This document shows, piece by piece, positions 6,316 through 14,712 of a DNA stretch of 32,362 nucleotides. The stretch's first letter is position 1, and every line of letters starts with the position of its first letter. This stretch comes from a virus, in the IMG/VR virus record IMGVR_UViG_3300042539_000408, positions 1-32,362 of that record. One strand, 5' to 3'. Position numbers and translations under genes: made by a program. Under the pieces are notes generated by a model. The model was not told where the DNA came from. It worked only from the letters and a program-made list of their open reading frames with translations, and searched no databases.

Positions 6316-6717
6316 TCATGGCGGCGGGTAGTCCGTCGCATACGGGATGATCGCCACCTCAATCCATTGTCGCTGATCTGAAGTCACTGACAATGGGTCA
6401 AGCACATAGAGCAGCATCAGGTTGGAGTCAGCCGATGTCACCGAGCCGCTGTTGTTGATGTCACCGAGCCGTCGACCATTGATGTATGTGTTGCGCCAGT
6501 AGTCTGCATCAGGTTGTCGACCCTGAGACGCCCTGAGAATTTTCAAAACTGTCGTTGAGTCCGGCACATACAGCGTCTTCTGATCCCAGACGCTCGTCCA
6601 CGCTCCCTTGCGAAACATGTGGATCTCGGTCGCACGCACCCAGCTGCCATCACGGTAGACGTAGGCATAGCCTGGCTTCTTCCAGGCACCGCTGTCATAG
6701 ACCGACAGTTCTCTCAC
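6316..6717 (-). CDS. Tail fibre-associated protein with tryptophan repeats and a dockerin-like motif
   Basis: A 133-residue protein starting at a GTG that overlaps the tail fibre stop (GTGA). The first 45 residues contain three copies of an aromatic-x-x-G-small-Trp unit (YDSGAW at 7, YRDGSW at 21, FRKGAW at 35) spaced 14 residues apart. Residues about 85-107 (GDINNSGSVTSADSNLMLLY) match the calcium-binding loop plus helix of a single dockerin type I repeat. It ends YPPP. Because it directly follows the fibre gene it may be a fibre tip, chaperone or receptor-binding extension. It is probably displayed on the virion, but this is inferred. Confidence 0.65.
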   Translation of the reverse strand: MRELSVYDSGAWKKPGYAYVYRDGSWVRATEIHMFRKGAWTSVWDQKTLYVPDSTTVLKILRASQGRQPDADYWRNTYINGRRLGDINNSGSVTSADSNLMLLYVLDPLSVTSDQRQWIEVAIIPYATDYPPP

Positions 6718-7625
6718 GATGCAACCCGCAGCCAGAGTGCGCCGTTGTCAGCAGACCCGCTCGGTTCAGCGGTGCTTACGGTGATCGGCACCGCATACGC
6801 GATTTGGTTGGTGCTGATGACGGTGATCTCGTCATTGAGAGTCAGCGCCGACACCGTGATGCTGGTGCCGTTGGTTGCGGTGAACTCAGCCGAATGCAAG
6901 AGCGACCCGTTGATGTAGACCTGCACGCTGCCGATGACGTAGTTGGTCGTGATTGTGGTCTGCCCAGATGTTGCCAGGGCGCGGTAGATCGAATAGGTTC
7001 CCGTCCCAAGGTTCACCCAACCGGTCGCCGTGTAGATGCGCACCAAGGCGCTCACGGTGTTGTAGTACAGGTCGCCAGCCACGCGAGCATTGCCATCCGG
7101 CCTGGCGGTCGGATCGGTTGCATAGCTTCCGTAGTAGGTCGTGTTGGGAGCACCGGCCGTGGCAGTCGGGTTGCCGTTCGAGTCGAAGCTCAGATACTTG
7201 TTGGCCCTGGTGGTGCGGCCAGGCAGCGTCATGTTGATCGATGTCGGATCAGTCTGCGGGGCCTGCAGCGCACGGCCCAGACCCTCGGCGTTCTGCTGCG
7301 CGAAGATCGTCTGCTGGTCGAGCTCGTCGTTCAGCGTGTTAGCGAAGAAGTCGCCGCCGGTCACGAAGTCGGTGGTGCGGCTGATTGTCCGGTTGCCGAC
7401 GATCGCGATCTGCGTTGCACCGGTGGGCGTGGCAGTCAGCGTGACGAAACCGGTGCCGTTGGCGTTGATCGTCACCGTGTAGTCGGTGGTTAGCACCAGC
7501 AGCGTATTGTCCCGATAGACCGCGATGTCGCCCGCTGCGAGGATCTCAAACGTGAAGTTGTACGGGCCGGTGCCGCTGGCCGTGTAGACCACGCGCCGGG
7601 TGACGTTGTTGATTTGGATGGCCAT
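6714..7625 (-). CDS. Tail fibre protein, T7 gp17-like N-terminal domain
   Basis: A 303-residue protein. The N-terminus (about 1-75: NNVTRRVVYTASGTGPYNFTFEIL, DIAVYRDNTLLVLTTDYTVT, TQIAIVGN) resembles the domain that attaches T7-type fibres to the tail tube. Residues about 90-130 contain FFANTLNDELDQQTIFAQQNAEGLGRAL, the conserved coiled segment of such fibres. The C-terminal two thirds are Gly/Thr/Asn-rich beta structure without a recognised receptor-binding or depolymerase domain. It is short for a fibre (T7 gp17 is about 550), so the distal part may be supplied by the next gene. GAGGT precedes the ATG. Confidence 0.8.
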   Translation of the reverse strand: MAIQINNVTRRVVYTASGTGPYNFTFEILAAGDIAVYRDNTLLVLTTDYTVTINANGTGFVTLTATPTGATQIAIVGNRTISRTTDFVTGGDFFANTLNDELDQQTIFAQQNAEGLGRALQAPQTDPTSINMTLPGRTTRANKYLSFDSNGNPTATAGAPNTTYYGSYATDPTARPDGNARVAGDLYYNTVSALVRIYTATGWVNLGTGTYSIYRALATSGQTTITTNYVIGSVQVYINGSLLHSAEFTATNGTSITVSALTLNDEITVISTNQIAYAVPITVSTAEPSGSADNGALWLRVAS

Positions 7626-7628
7626 CGT

Positions 7629-10553
7629 TTACCTCGCGTAGTTGCCCAGCCGCGGCAGGCGTATCTGGGCTGTTTCAATCCGGCGCTGAATAGCTGGCGC
7701 GAACTTGCTGTTGATCATCAGATCATTTTGCGCTGCCTTGACGTATCCTGAATAGACATCGCGGATGTTGTCCTGCTGCACGTTCCGCGGGTCATCAATG
7801 AATCCAGGGGTGTTGTATCGCTCGACGATTGCATCTTTAAGACGCAGCCCGCGACCGTCTGCAATGCGGCCCAGCTGCTGCATCATGTATGCATACTCCT
7901 CAACCTCGAGCTTGATCGTCACGCCGGCTGCGGTGACGCTCATGTCGGGCTTCTTGAGCGGGATGCCCAAGCTGATGATGATCTTGTCGGCAGGCCGCTG
8001 CTTGCTCTCGCTGTAGCGCACACCAGTGGTCGAGGCCAGCCAGGGATTGGCGGGATCGACATCGGTCATCGGCTCGCCCAGGTAGTCGTATGTCGGCGGC
8101 AGCCGTTCACTCAGGATCGGCGTGCGGGCCTGGCTGCGGTTGACGCCCTCGAAGAATCCCTTGAGCACTGTCGGCGTGTTGGGCGACTCAGCAGTCATGC
8201 GCTTTGTTGGATCGACGCCGCGCTCGATCATCGCCCGCGCTGAACTGAAGATCCCAACCGGCGAGCCCTCGATGGCGTAGCTGGCAGCAGTTCCGGCCAG
8301 TCCATCGAGCGCATTCTTGAAGGCCTGCTTCGGATTCGGGATGGTGGCGCTGAACGCACCCGCGATCGAACTGATGCCCTGCACGAATGGCATCTGGCCG
8401 ACGTAGCCATAGAGCCCCCAGGTCGCGCCCAGCAACACCTCGCCGACCAGATCCTGGTTGTCCTCATAGCGGGCATACTCGACCGCGTCTGCGATCATGG
8501 CCATCGGCGCACCGACCGGGTCGATCCCGCGGAACGGGACATACAGCCGGCCATCCTTGCTGATCGACGGATCGATCCGCATGCCGCGCAGGTATTTCAC
8601 GAAGTCCTGATCCCACTCGCCAGACTGGAAGACGAACGAATACGGACGCCATCCGCTGTCCAGGTAGACCTTGCGCAGGTTGCTGTCGCCAGGGCCGCCA
8701 CCAGTCAAGCGGCCATCCGCAACCAGGCTGCCAGCGCCGATCATGATACCGGTGCCCATGCCCCACTTGGTCATGGCGAGCTCGCGCTTTGCGCCACCAG
8801 CCATGAAGTCCTGCCGCCACTGCTTGGAGAGCGGGGCGAACGAACTGTGCTGCATGCCCTCGCTCACCACCCAGATCGGGGTCTTGACGAACGGCAGCAC
8901 GATGCGGCCCAGCAGGTTGTCCTGCGCGAGCTCCTGGATCTGCGCGGCGCTGCCAGTCAGCTTGCGGCTGAACGTGATCATATGGCTGAAGTCACGCGCC
9001 AGGTCGTCGAGCTCTGCCGGCGGGTCAGACAGGATCTCGCCCATCCGCTTGAGGCCCAGCTGCTCGGCCTCCGCTGCAGGCACGCCGGCATCCCTGGCGG
9101 CACGCCTGACCTGCTGCTCGGCGCGATAGGCCTGGGCATAGAGCTCGGCCCGGTAGCCCATCGTCTTGAAGACCTCGTCCATCGCCATGATGGGACGGCC
9201 GCCCAGCAAGGTAACGAAGTTCGCGTATCCGTTGATGCCCTTGACCAGGCCTTCGCTCTCGATGCCGTAGTCGCGGGCGTCGAAGATATGGTACTGGCCC
9301 TCGAGCTTGGTGCCGGCGTCGCTGATGAGCTCGGATCCGGCCCGCATCTCGCGGGTGGTGCCGGTGCGGAGCGCCGTGCCAGCCAGGCTGAATCCTTCGC
9401 GCAGCGAATGCACATAGCCAGCCACCATCGCGGCGGCCTCACCGAGCTCAACCTCGGCGCTCATGCCGACCGCACGCTTGGCAGATCCGGCCAGCCCGGC
9501 CAGCGCCCTAGTGGCCACCGAGCTTGCCAGGAATGTCGTGTTCGATGTCAGGTTGACAACGTGCGTGCCGATGCCTGACAGCAGGCCGTTCTTCCAGGTG
9601 CGATCCCACAAGTCTGCGATGAGACCGGTCTTGCTGACCTTGTTGAGCAGACCCTCGCGGGCACCGTCGTCCTGCAGCTGGACGAACTTCTCGACCAGCA
9701 GCTTGAGCTCGGGCGCGACCTTCGGGTCTGCCAGCATCGCCTTCATTTCCGGGTCATTCGGCCCCGGAATCTTGGTGCCCTCGGCGACATCCATGATGCC
9801 GGCTGCGCGGCCTTCGCTCACCTGCACGCGCCCGACAGCGGTGGCCTGCGCTGCGCGGGTGCGCGACAGCACATAGGCGTCGTTGATCAGGTTCTGCCGG
9901 TTGAGCAGGTACAGCAGCTGCGCCTGCATGTCGGCGTCGTCAGGGTTTGCGTAGGCCTTCCGCGCCAGGTCGTAGAAGTCCTTGGCGTTCTGATAGCTCG
10001 CCAGGCGCATCCGCATCATGTCGACAGGGATCTCGCCGTACTGCTGCTTGAGCGCAGCCAGGTCGCTGATCAGATCCTGGCCGAATCCCTTCTTCTTGGC
10101 CGCGGCGATCGTCTGCTCGAACGTCATGCGCTCGACCTGGATCCCGCTGGACGTGACCAGCGAGTCGACCGTCTGCTTGAAATCGGCCGGCCCTTCGACC
10201 CGGTTCAGGTTGATGAGCGTGGTCGGCGGGGTGCCGGCAGCTGGCGCTGCTTCGATCGTCTTCTCGATCTTCTGCAGCTGCTGCGGCAATGCCTCGAGGG
10301 GTTTTGCTGCTGGCGGCGCAGACTCTGCTGCGGCCTTGGCGGCGGCCCTGGCGGCCTCGCCTTCTTTGACGGCCTTGGCACCGCCGATGATGATGTTGCG
10401 CAGGCCTGCGACCTGCACCACATTGTCGTCGCCAGTATGCGCGGGCTCGAATGCCGGGATCGGCTCATCTGGCTCCGCGCTCACCTCACGCTGCTGCGGA
10501 GGCGGGACGATCTCGTCGAGGCGCTGCTCGAGGGGGGCGTTAGGGATGGCCAT
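7629..10553 (-). CDS. Large internal virion / DNA-ejection protein (974 aa)
   Basis: The largest gene, in the position of T7 gp16 downstream of two other internal proteins. The N-terminal 130 residues are Pro/Ala-rich and probably disordered (EVSAEPDEPIPAFEP, AAAKAAAESAPPAAKPLE). The middle and C-terminal parts alternate helices with hydrophobic stretches, such as GIGTHVVNLTSNTTFLASSVATRALAGLAG (about 325-360) and MGTGIMIGAGSLVA (about 595-610). Such stretches suit a protein that is ejected and crosses the cell envelope. I see no transglycosylase motif. Its ATG overlaps the preceding stop (TGATG). Role assigned by size, order and composition. Confidence 0.75.
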   Translation of the reverse strand: MAIPNAPLEQRLDEIVPPPQQREVSAEPDEPIPAFEPAHTGDDNVVQVAGLRNIIIGGAKAVKEGEAARAAAKAAAESAPPAAKPLEALPQQLQKIEKTIEAAPAAGTPPTTLINLNRVEGPADFKQTVDSLVTSSGIQVERMTFEQTIAAAKKKGFGQDLISDLAALKQQYGEIPVDMMRMRLASYQNAKDFYDLARKAYANPDDADMQAQLLYLLNRQNLINDAYVLSRTRAAQATAVGRVQVSEGRAAGIMDVAEGTKIPGPNDPEMKAMLADPKVAPELKLLVEKFVQLQDDGAREGLLNKVSKTGLIADLWDRTWKNGLLSGIGTHVVNLTSNTTFLASSVATRALAGLAGSAKRAVGMSAEVELGEAAAMVAGYVHSLREGFSLAGTALRTGTTREMRAGSELISDAGTKLEGQYHIFDARDYGIESEGLVKGINGYANFVTLLGGRPIMAMDEVFKTMGYRAELYAQAYRAEQQVRRAARDAGVPAAEAEQLGLKRMGEILSDPPAELDDLARDFSHMITFSRKLTGSAAQIQELAQDNLLGRIVLPFVKTPIWVVSEGMQHSSFAPLSKQWRQDFMAGGAKRELAMTKWGMGTGIMIGAGSLVADGRLTGGGPGDSNLRKVYLDSGWRPYSFVFQSGEWDQDFVKYLRGMRIDPSISKDGRLYVPFRGIDPVGAPMAMIADAVEYARYEDNQDLVGEVLLGATWGLYGYVGQMPFVQGISSIAGAFSATIPNPKQAFKNALDGLAGTAASYAIEGSPVGIFSSARAMIERGVDPTKRMTAESPNTPTVLKGFFEGVNRSQARTPILSERLPPTYDYLGEPMTDVDPANPWLASTTGVRYSESKQRPADKIIISLGIPLKKPDMSVTAAGVTIKLEVEEYAYMMQQLGRIADGRGLRLKDAIVERYNTPGFIDDPRNVQQDNIRDVYSGYVKAAQNDLMINSKFAPAIQRRIETAQIRLPRLGNYAR

Positions 10554-12313
10554 TACTCAGCCCCTCCGGTTGGATTCTGTACTTGCGCTTTCTCCGCGCT
10601 GGCCTGCTCCCGTTGCTTGCGCAGTCTATCTAGGCGGCGGGCGTTTCGCTCGTTGAGCTTTCGTTGAGCTTCTGGATCAAGCGGGCCTGCTTGGCTGCCA
10701 ACTCCGGGTTTTTTGACTCCTGCTGCTGCATCAGTTGCTGCAGTAGCGTCACGGAGTCTTGCGAGTTGCTCGCCGTATCCTGCTTGCTCGAGGATTGGTT
10801 GGAATCGGGCGTCATAGAAGAGCGTCCTAAAGTCTGGCGTTGAAGCGATGAGCTCGTCGGTCAGCGCCTTGTCGCGGATCAACTGCACCGCGCTACGCTT
10901 CTCGCCCGCGCTGCCGGCCATCTCGTACAGCGTCTTGGCCCATGACCATATTGTCTCTTGAACTTCCGCGGGCGTCCACTTCTCTCCGGTGATCTTGGTC
11001 AGATAGTCAGCGGTCTCTCGCACCCTGGCATTCATCGCCAAGTAGCCTGGCCCTTTGCCAGGATCGCCGCCCTTGGTCAGGCTGCCGCCAAAGATCTTCT
11101 GGTCGACAAGCGAGAATGACGCCATCCATGCATCGTTCGTCACCTCGTTGACGTTGCCCTGCAGGTTCAGCATGAAGCTGTTTACCTTCGGGCCTGACAA
11201 CACCACCTTGGACGGGTCTTCTGCGCTCAATGCCGCAACCGAGTTGTTCTTCCAAGCGTCGAGTACCGAGGCCTCGCCCTTGCTGCCTTGCACGCTGCGG
11301 CCCATGACCGCGATGATGCCTTCGCGATCTGTTGGCCGACCGGCTGCCGTCCAGTTCTTCCAAATCTGCAGCGCGTTGTACAGGTTCGACTCGACGCTGG
11401 TCTGCGGGCTGGTGGCAGAGAGCAGGGCGGCGAACCGTGGCGCATCCGGGCCGAACACATTGACGATCGCCTGCGTGCTGCCTTCGTACCAACCTTTCTT
11501 TGCGGCCCCGCCGATGGCGGCAGCAGCAAACTCCTTGGTGCTTGGCAGATCGGACAGCATGCTGACGAACTTCTGCGCCGTGTCAGTCCTGAATTTTGCC
11601 TGTTCCTCTGGCGTCAGGTTCTTGACGGCACGCTGCAGCACCGCCGCTTGATCGGCCGGGATCTGAAGTTGCCGCTCCCCGACTTTTACCGGCATGAGCG
11701 TCGAGGCTTTCCCTGGCGGGGCAACATCGAGCAGCAGCCCTTGCTTGCGCAACAGATCCTCGGCCATCTCTCCGGCCTTCGGCGCGAGCTCGCGGCCGAT
11801 CGCAGCGTCAGCCTGCGCGGTGGCTTTGCCTAGTCCGATCGCAGTCTTGCCGCCGCCGAATAGCTCGCCCACCGTCTCGGTGACGCCAGCCGATTCGCGC
11901 CGGATCTGATCGGTCTCGCCGGCCGGCACCAGCGGCACGCCCAGGGTCTCATCGAGGAACTTCTTCACGTCCTCGGTAGTGGGCAGGATGGTCGCCCCCT
12001 TGGTGCCGCGCAGGAACGCATCGAGTCGGCCTTCTCCAGCATTCGGGCTGATCGCAGCCGCAATGCCGCGACCCAGCGAGATCAGATCACCAGGCAATCC
12101 GATCGTGCCCTGCACCGCACCCTTGGCCAGCCCAGCAGGGACATCCATCGCCATCTTGCCGAACGTCGACAGCGGGATGTTCTTGGCGTCCTCGGGCAGC
12201 GTCATCATCGTTGCTGCTTCTTGCAGGTCTGGCGCTGCAGGCTCGTCAGGGTAGGTGGCCTTCAGGTAGCCGTCGACGATCCGCTGCTCAAACGGCGTAT
12301 AGACTTCGCTCAT
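10553..12313 (-). CDS. Internal virion protein with a conserved central domain (586 aa)
   Basis: Encoded between two other probable ejection proteins. Residues about 40-100 contain a hydrophobic Gly/Ala stretch (GLAKGAVQGTIGLPGDLISLG). A conserved-looking domain spans about 275-400: GWYEGSTQAIVNVFGPDAPRFAALLSATSPQTSVESN..ALQIWKNW, then VLSGPKVNSFMLNLQGN..VTNDAWM. This pattern recurs in phage virion proteins annotated only as domains of unknown function (DUF7178, from memory). It loosely recalls the helix-hairpin-helix region of DNA glycosylases. The C-terminus is a charged helix (EAQRKLNERNARRLDRLRKQREQ). ATGA overlap with the upstream gene. Enzymatic activity is unproven. Confidence 0.7.
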   Translation of the reverse strand: MSEVYTPFEQRIVDGYLKATYPDEPAAPDLQEAATMMTLPEDAKNIPLSTFGKMAMDVPAGLAKGAVQGTIGLPGDLISLGRGIAAAISPNAGEGRLDAFLRGTKGATILPTTEDVKKFLDETLGVPLVPAGETDQIRRESAGVTETVGELFGGGKTAIGLGKATAQADAAIGRELAPKAGEMAEDLLRKQGLLLDVAPPGKASTLMPVKVGERQLQIPADQAAVLQRAVKNLTPEEQAKFRTDTAQKFVSMLSDLPSTKEFAAAAIGGAAKKGWYEGSTQAIVNVFGPDAPRFAALLSATSPQTSVESNLYNALQIWKNWTAAGRPTDREGIIAVMGRSVQGSKGEASVLDAWKNNSVAALSAEDPSKVVLSGPKVNSFMLNLQGNVNEVTNDAWMASFSLVDQKIFGGSLTKGGDPGKGPGYLAMNARVRETADYLTKITGEKWTPAEVQETIWSWAKTLYEMAGSAGEKRSAVQLIRDKALTDELIASTPDFRTLFYDARFQPILEQAGYGEQLARLRDATAATDAAAGVKKPGVGSQAGPLDPEAQRKLNERNARRLDRLRKQREQASAEKAQVQNPTGGAE

Positions 12314-14049
12314 CGCGCCACCTCACGCAGAATGCGCTGCTGCTGCCGCAGGTAATCGATGTCTTCCGGCTTCAGCTTGTTGTACCGTTTCGCAAGATCA
12401 TCCAGGTTGGTATCTGCGTTGATCGTGATGCTGGCTGGTAATTGCTTCTTCTCGATTAAATCGCGTACCGTCCGATCGATCGCGGTGGTGGCGTTCGATT
12501 TTCTGGCATCTGCCTTCTCTGTTTTGTCGTACTGCTGCACGGCCTGGTCGGCCAATATACGGAAGGGGATGCGCTGGCCCGGATTGTTTACTCGAAAATC
12601 TTCGACCAGCGTGTCAAAGTAGCCATTGATCTTTTGCTCTTTGTCGATCTTGTGCTGATCGTCTTTGGTGGCAAACACGCTTACAACGTCAGGGGTGCCG
12701 GATGCGCGCCTGATGAGCCTGACTGCATCAGATCGCTCGCGATCCAGCGGTTGCTTGAGCTCTGCAGCCAGATCCTTGAACTGCTCGCCATTCATGCCGT
12801 GACGGTTGGACAGCGTCAACAGTTCCCCAAAGTCGGTGATGTCCCCGCGCTGGATCGCATACTTGGCTGCAGCAAACGCATACGGATCGCCGGGCTTCTG
12901 CTTCGGGTCTAGGAACTTCTCCAGCTGCTCGATCGACATGACGTTGAGCTTGGCCGCCTCGAACGCGATCTGGCGCTGCCGGGTGGGCGGCGTGCCAGGC
13001 GTGAAGTATTCGATCATCAGATCGTTGACCTTGATGTCGCGCTGGCGCTTATCCAGTTTCTCTGCATCCTCGCGCTGGGAAATGCGGGCAGACACCTCTG
13101 CGCGGAACGTCTTGACGATGTCATCGACTGCAGCCTGGTCAGTCGCAACCAGGCCGATCAGCATGTTGTTGTACTTGTTGCCCATGCCGAGCGATCCGCT
13201 GCGGATGTCGGCGATCGTCTGCGTGGTGTTGGTGAAGTAGGCGTCGTTCTGCAGCTGGTTGGTGATGACCGAGACCTTTGCGGCCCTGACCATCTTCTCG
13301 AACTTGTCGCTGTACTCTTTCTGCACACCGAGGTTGCCAAGCGTCAACGCGGTCGTGCTGATGTTCCGGCGATGAATGTCAGCCAGCGCATCGAACTGAT
13401 CGGGCACCTGCGTCGCAGCGGCATAGAGCAGCTTGCCGACGTTGTCGATGTCCATGTCCAGCTTGATGAGCTGCTGCTGCTGGTTGCGCTTCATCTGCGC
13501 TTCGTAGGCCGCATTGAGCACGGTGTTGCCGTGCGTGGCCATCGTCGCCCTGAACTTGATCGCAGCCTCGGCATCCTGGCTGGCCAGCGCCTTGCTGTAC
13601 CCGTCGGTGAACGTGGCGATCTTCTGGCTCACCTGCTCGCCGGTGGCCTTGCCGTTCTGCACGTCGGTCAGCAGCTTCGCGAGCTCGTTGCGGCCCTCGA
13701 TCTCGAAGTGAGCCGCTAGCTGCAGCCCGCGGGCCTTACGCAGCGCGTCGGTGTAGATGTTGCCCGCCAGGCCAGGGACGATCGTCGCACCGTTCTTGGC
13801 GAGCTCGATCTGCTCTGGCGTGATCGGGTTGTCGGCGGCGAACTGCAGCGCCTCTTGCTGTGCGAGCTTGCCGGCCTGCTGAAACGCACTCTCGCTCATG
13901 CGGTCGAGCATCTGCGCCAGCGTGCCTGCTTGCTGGGCTGCAGCGCGTGCTGCGATCGGCTCGGCGACCTGCAGCTGCGGCTGCGCCATCGGCACGCCGC
14001 CCTGCGCACCGCGCAACATGATCTGACCGGATTCGAGCATCGTCGCCAT
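12310..14049 (-). CDS. Internal virion protein, long helical (579 aa)
   Basis: A predominantly helical protein rich in Ala, Gln and Asp, with no membrane segment. It has long amphipathic helices (AARAAAQQAGTLAQMLDRM, ESAFQQAGKLAQQEALQF, and a C-terminal LNDLAKRYNKL-like helix ending LRQQQRILREVAR). Its order, after a small internal protein and before two large ones, matches T7 gp15. By analogy it would form part of the ejection channel inside the head core. Starts at an ATG joined to the upstream stop (TGATG). No catalytic motif seen. Confidence 0.75.
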   Translation of the reverse strand: MATMLESGQIMLRGAQGGVPMAQPQLQVAEPIAARAAAQQAGTLAQMLDRMSESAFQQAGKLAQQEALQFAADNPITPEQIELAKNGATIVPGLAGNIYTDALRKARGLQLAAHFEIEGRNELAKLLTDVQNGKATGEQVSQKIATFTDGYSKALASQDAEAAIKFRATMATHGNTVLNAAYEAQMKRNQQQQLIKLDMDIDNVGKLLYAAATQVPDQFDALADIHRRNISTTALTLGNLGVQKEYSDKFEKMVRAAKVSVITNQLQNDAYFTNTTQTIADIRSGSLGMGNKYNNMLIGLVATDQAAVDDIVKTFRAEVSARISQREDAEKLDKRQRDIKVNDLMIEYFTPGTPPTRQRQIAFEAAKLNVMSIEQLEKFLDPKQKPGDPYAFAAAKYAIQRGDITDFGELLTLSNRHGMNGEQFKDLAAELKQPLDRERSDAVRLIRRASGTPDVVSVFATKDDQHKIDKEQKINGYFDTLVEDFRVNNPGQRIPFRILADQAVQQYDKTEKADARKSNATTAIDRTVRDLIEKKQLPASITINADTNLDDLAKRYNKLKPEDIDYLRQQQRILREVAR

Positions 14050-14711
14050 CAGAGCGTCCTCGCAGCGCCAATAAGGCCTTGTGTCAACGTCGCGCCAGCA
14101 AGTAGACCGCCAGTCCGGCGAGCAGTGGCTGCAGCGAACTCAAGCCCACCTGCCTGTCGCTGGGCCTGGAAGCGCGACAAGGTAGCCTGCAGTTCTGTCG
14201 ACTGCAGCATGGCGCTGGCATCCTCAAATCCGAGTACCTGCGCCGTCAGCGCGTTGAGCTCGGCGATGTCAACGTCGCGCATCACCGCCTGCACGTTCGC
14301 CGTCTGGATGCCCTGGATGCTGCCCTCGCCGAGCGCCACGCCGGAGGCTGCAGCCCGAGCACGCGCCGCCGCGTTGGTCTTGCGGAGATTGCGCAGCAGC
14401 GTGTTGCCCGCGATCTTGTAGTTCATCGCCTCCATGTCGGCACGCTTGAGCATGCGGCCGGCCTGGATGGTGGCGTACTGCTCCGACATGTCGGCCCTGA
14501 TCTCGGCCACTGCGAGCGTGTCGCGGGCCTGCACCAAGTAGGCCGTCTGCTGGTTGATCGCTTGCGCTTGCTGCGCCTGCGCTGCGCCATACGCGCCGAT
14601 CAGACCGGCAACCGCGTACATCTGCCCACCGGACAGCATTGGAGCGGCACCAGCAGCGGCAGCGCCGCCGGTACTTACAGAGCCTGGATCGTAGCCACCA
14701 GTGTCGGCCAT
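14049..14711 (-). CDS. Small internal virion protein (T7 gp14-like)
   Basis: A 220-residue protein. The start at 14711 is preferred because an upstream in-frame start lies inside the tail tubular gene. The N-terminus is Gly/Ala-rich with a hydrophobic stretch (MLSGGQMYAVAGLIGAYGAAQ, about 25-45). Long helices follow (ARDTLAVAEIRADMSEQYATIQAGRMLKRADMEAMNYKIAG). These features match the small ejection protein that in T7 inserts into the outer membrane. It is the first of four consecutive internal-protein genes behind the tail tube genes. Confidence 0.75.
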   Translation of the reverse strand: MADTGGYDPGSVSTGGAAAAGAAPMLSGGQMYAVAGLIGAYGAAQAQQAQAINQQTAYLVQARDTLAVAEIRADMSEQYATIQAGRMLKRADMEAMNYKIAGNTLLRNLRKTNAAARARAAASGVALGEGSIQGIQTANVQAVMRDVDIAELNALTAQVLGFEDASAMLQSTELQATLSRFQAQRQAGGLEFAAATARRTGGLLAGATLTQGLIGAARTL

Positions 14712-14712
14712 C

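Noticed and set aside
6555-7493. 312-codon plus-strand frame opposite the tail fibre gene
   Set aside because: Antisense to a clear fibre gene with correct overlaps. Composition is typical of a shadow frame.
10630-10815. 61-codon minus-strand frame inside the 586-residue virion protein gene
   Set aside because: Nested in another phase of a continuous coding region, with no independent signals.
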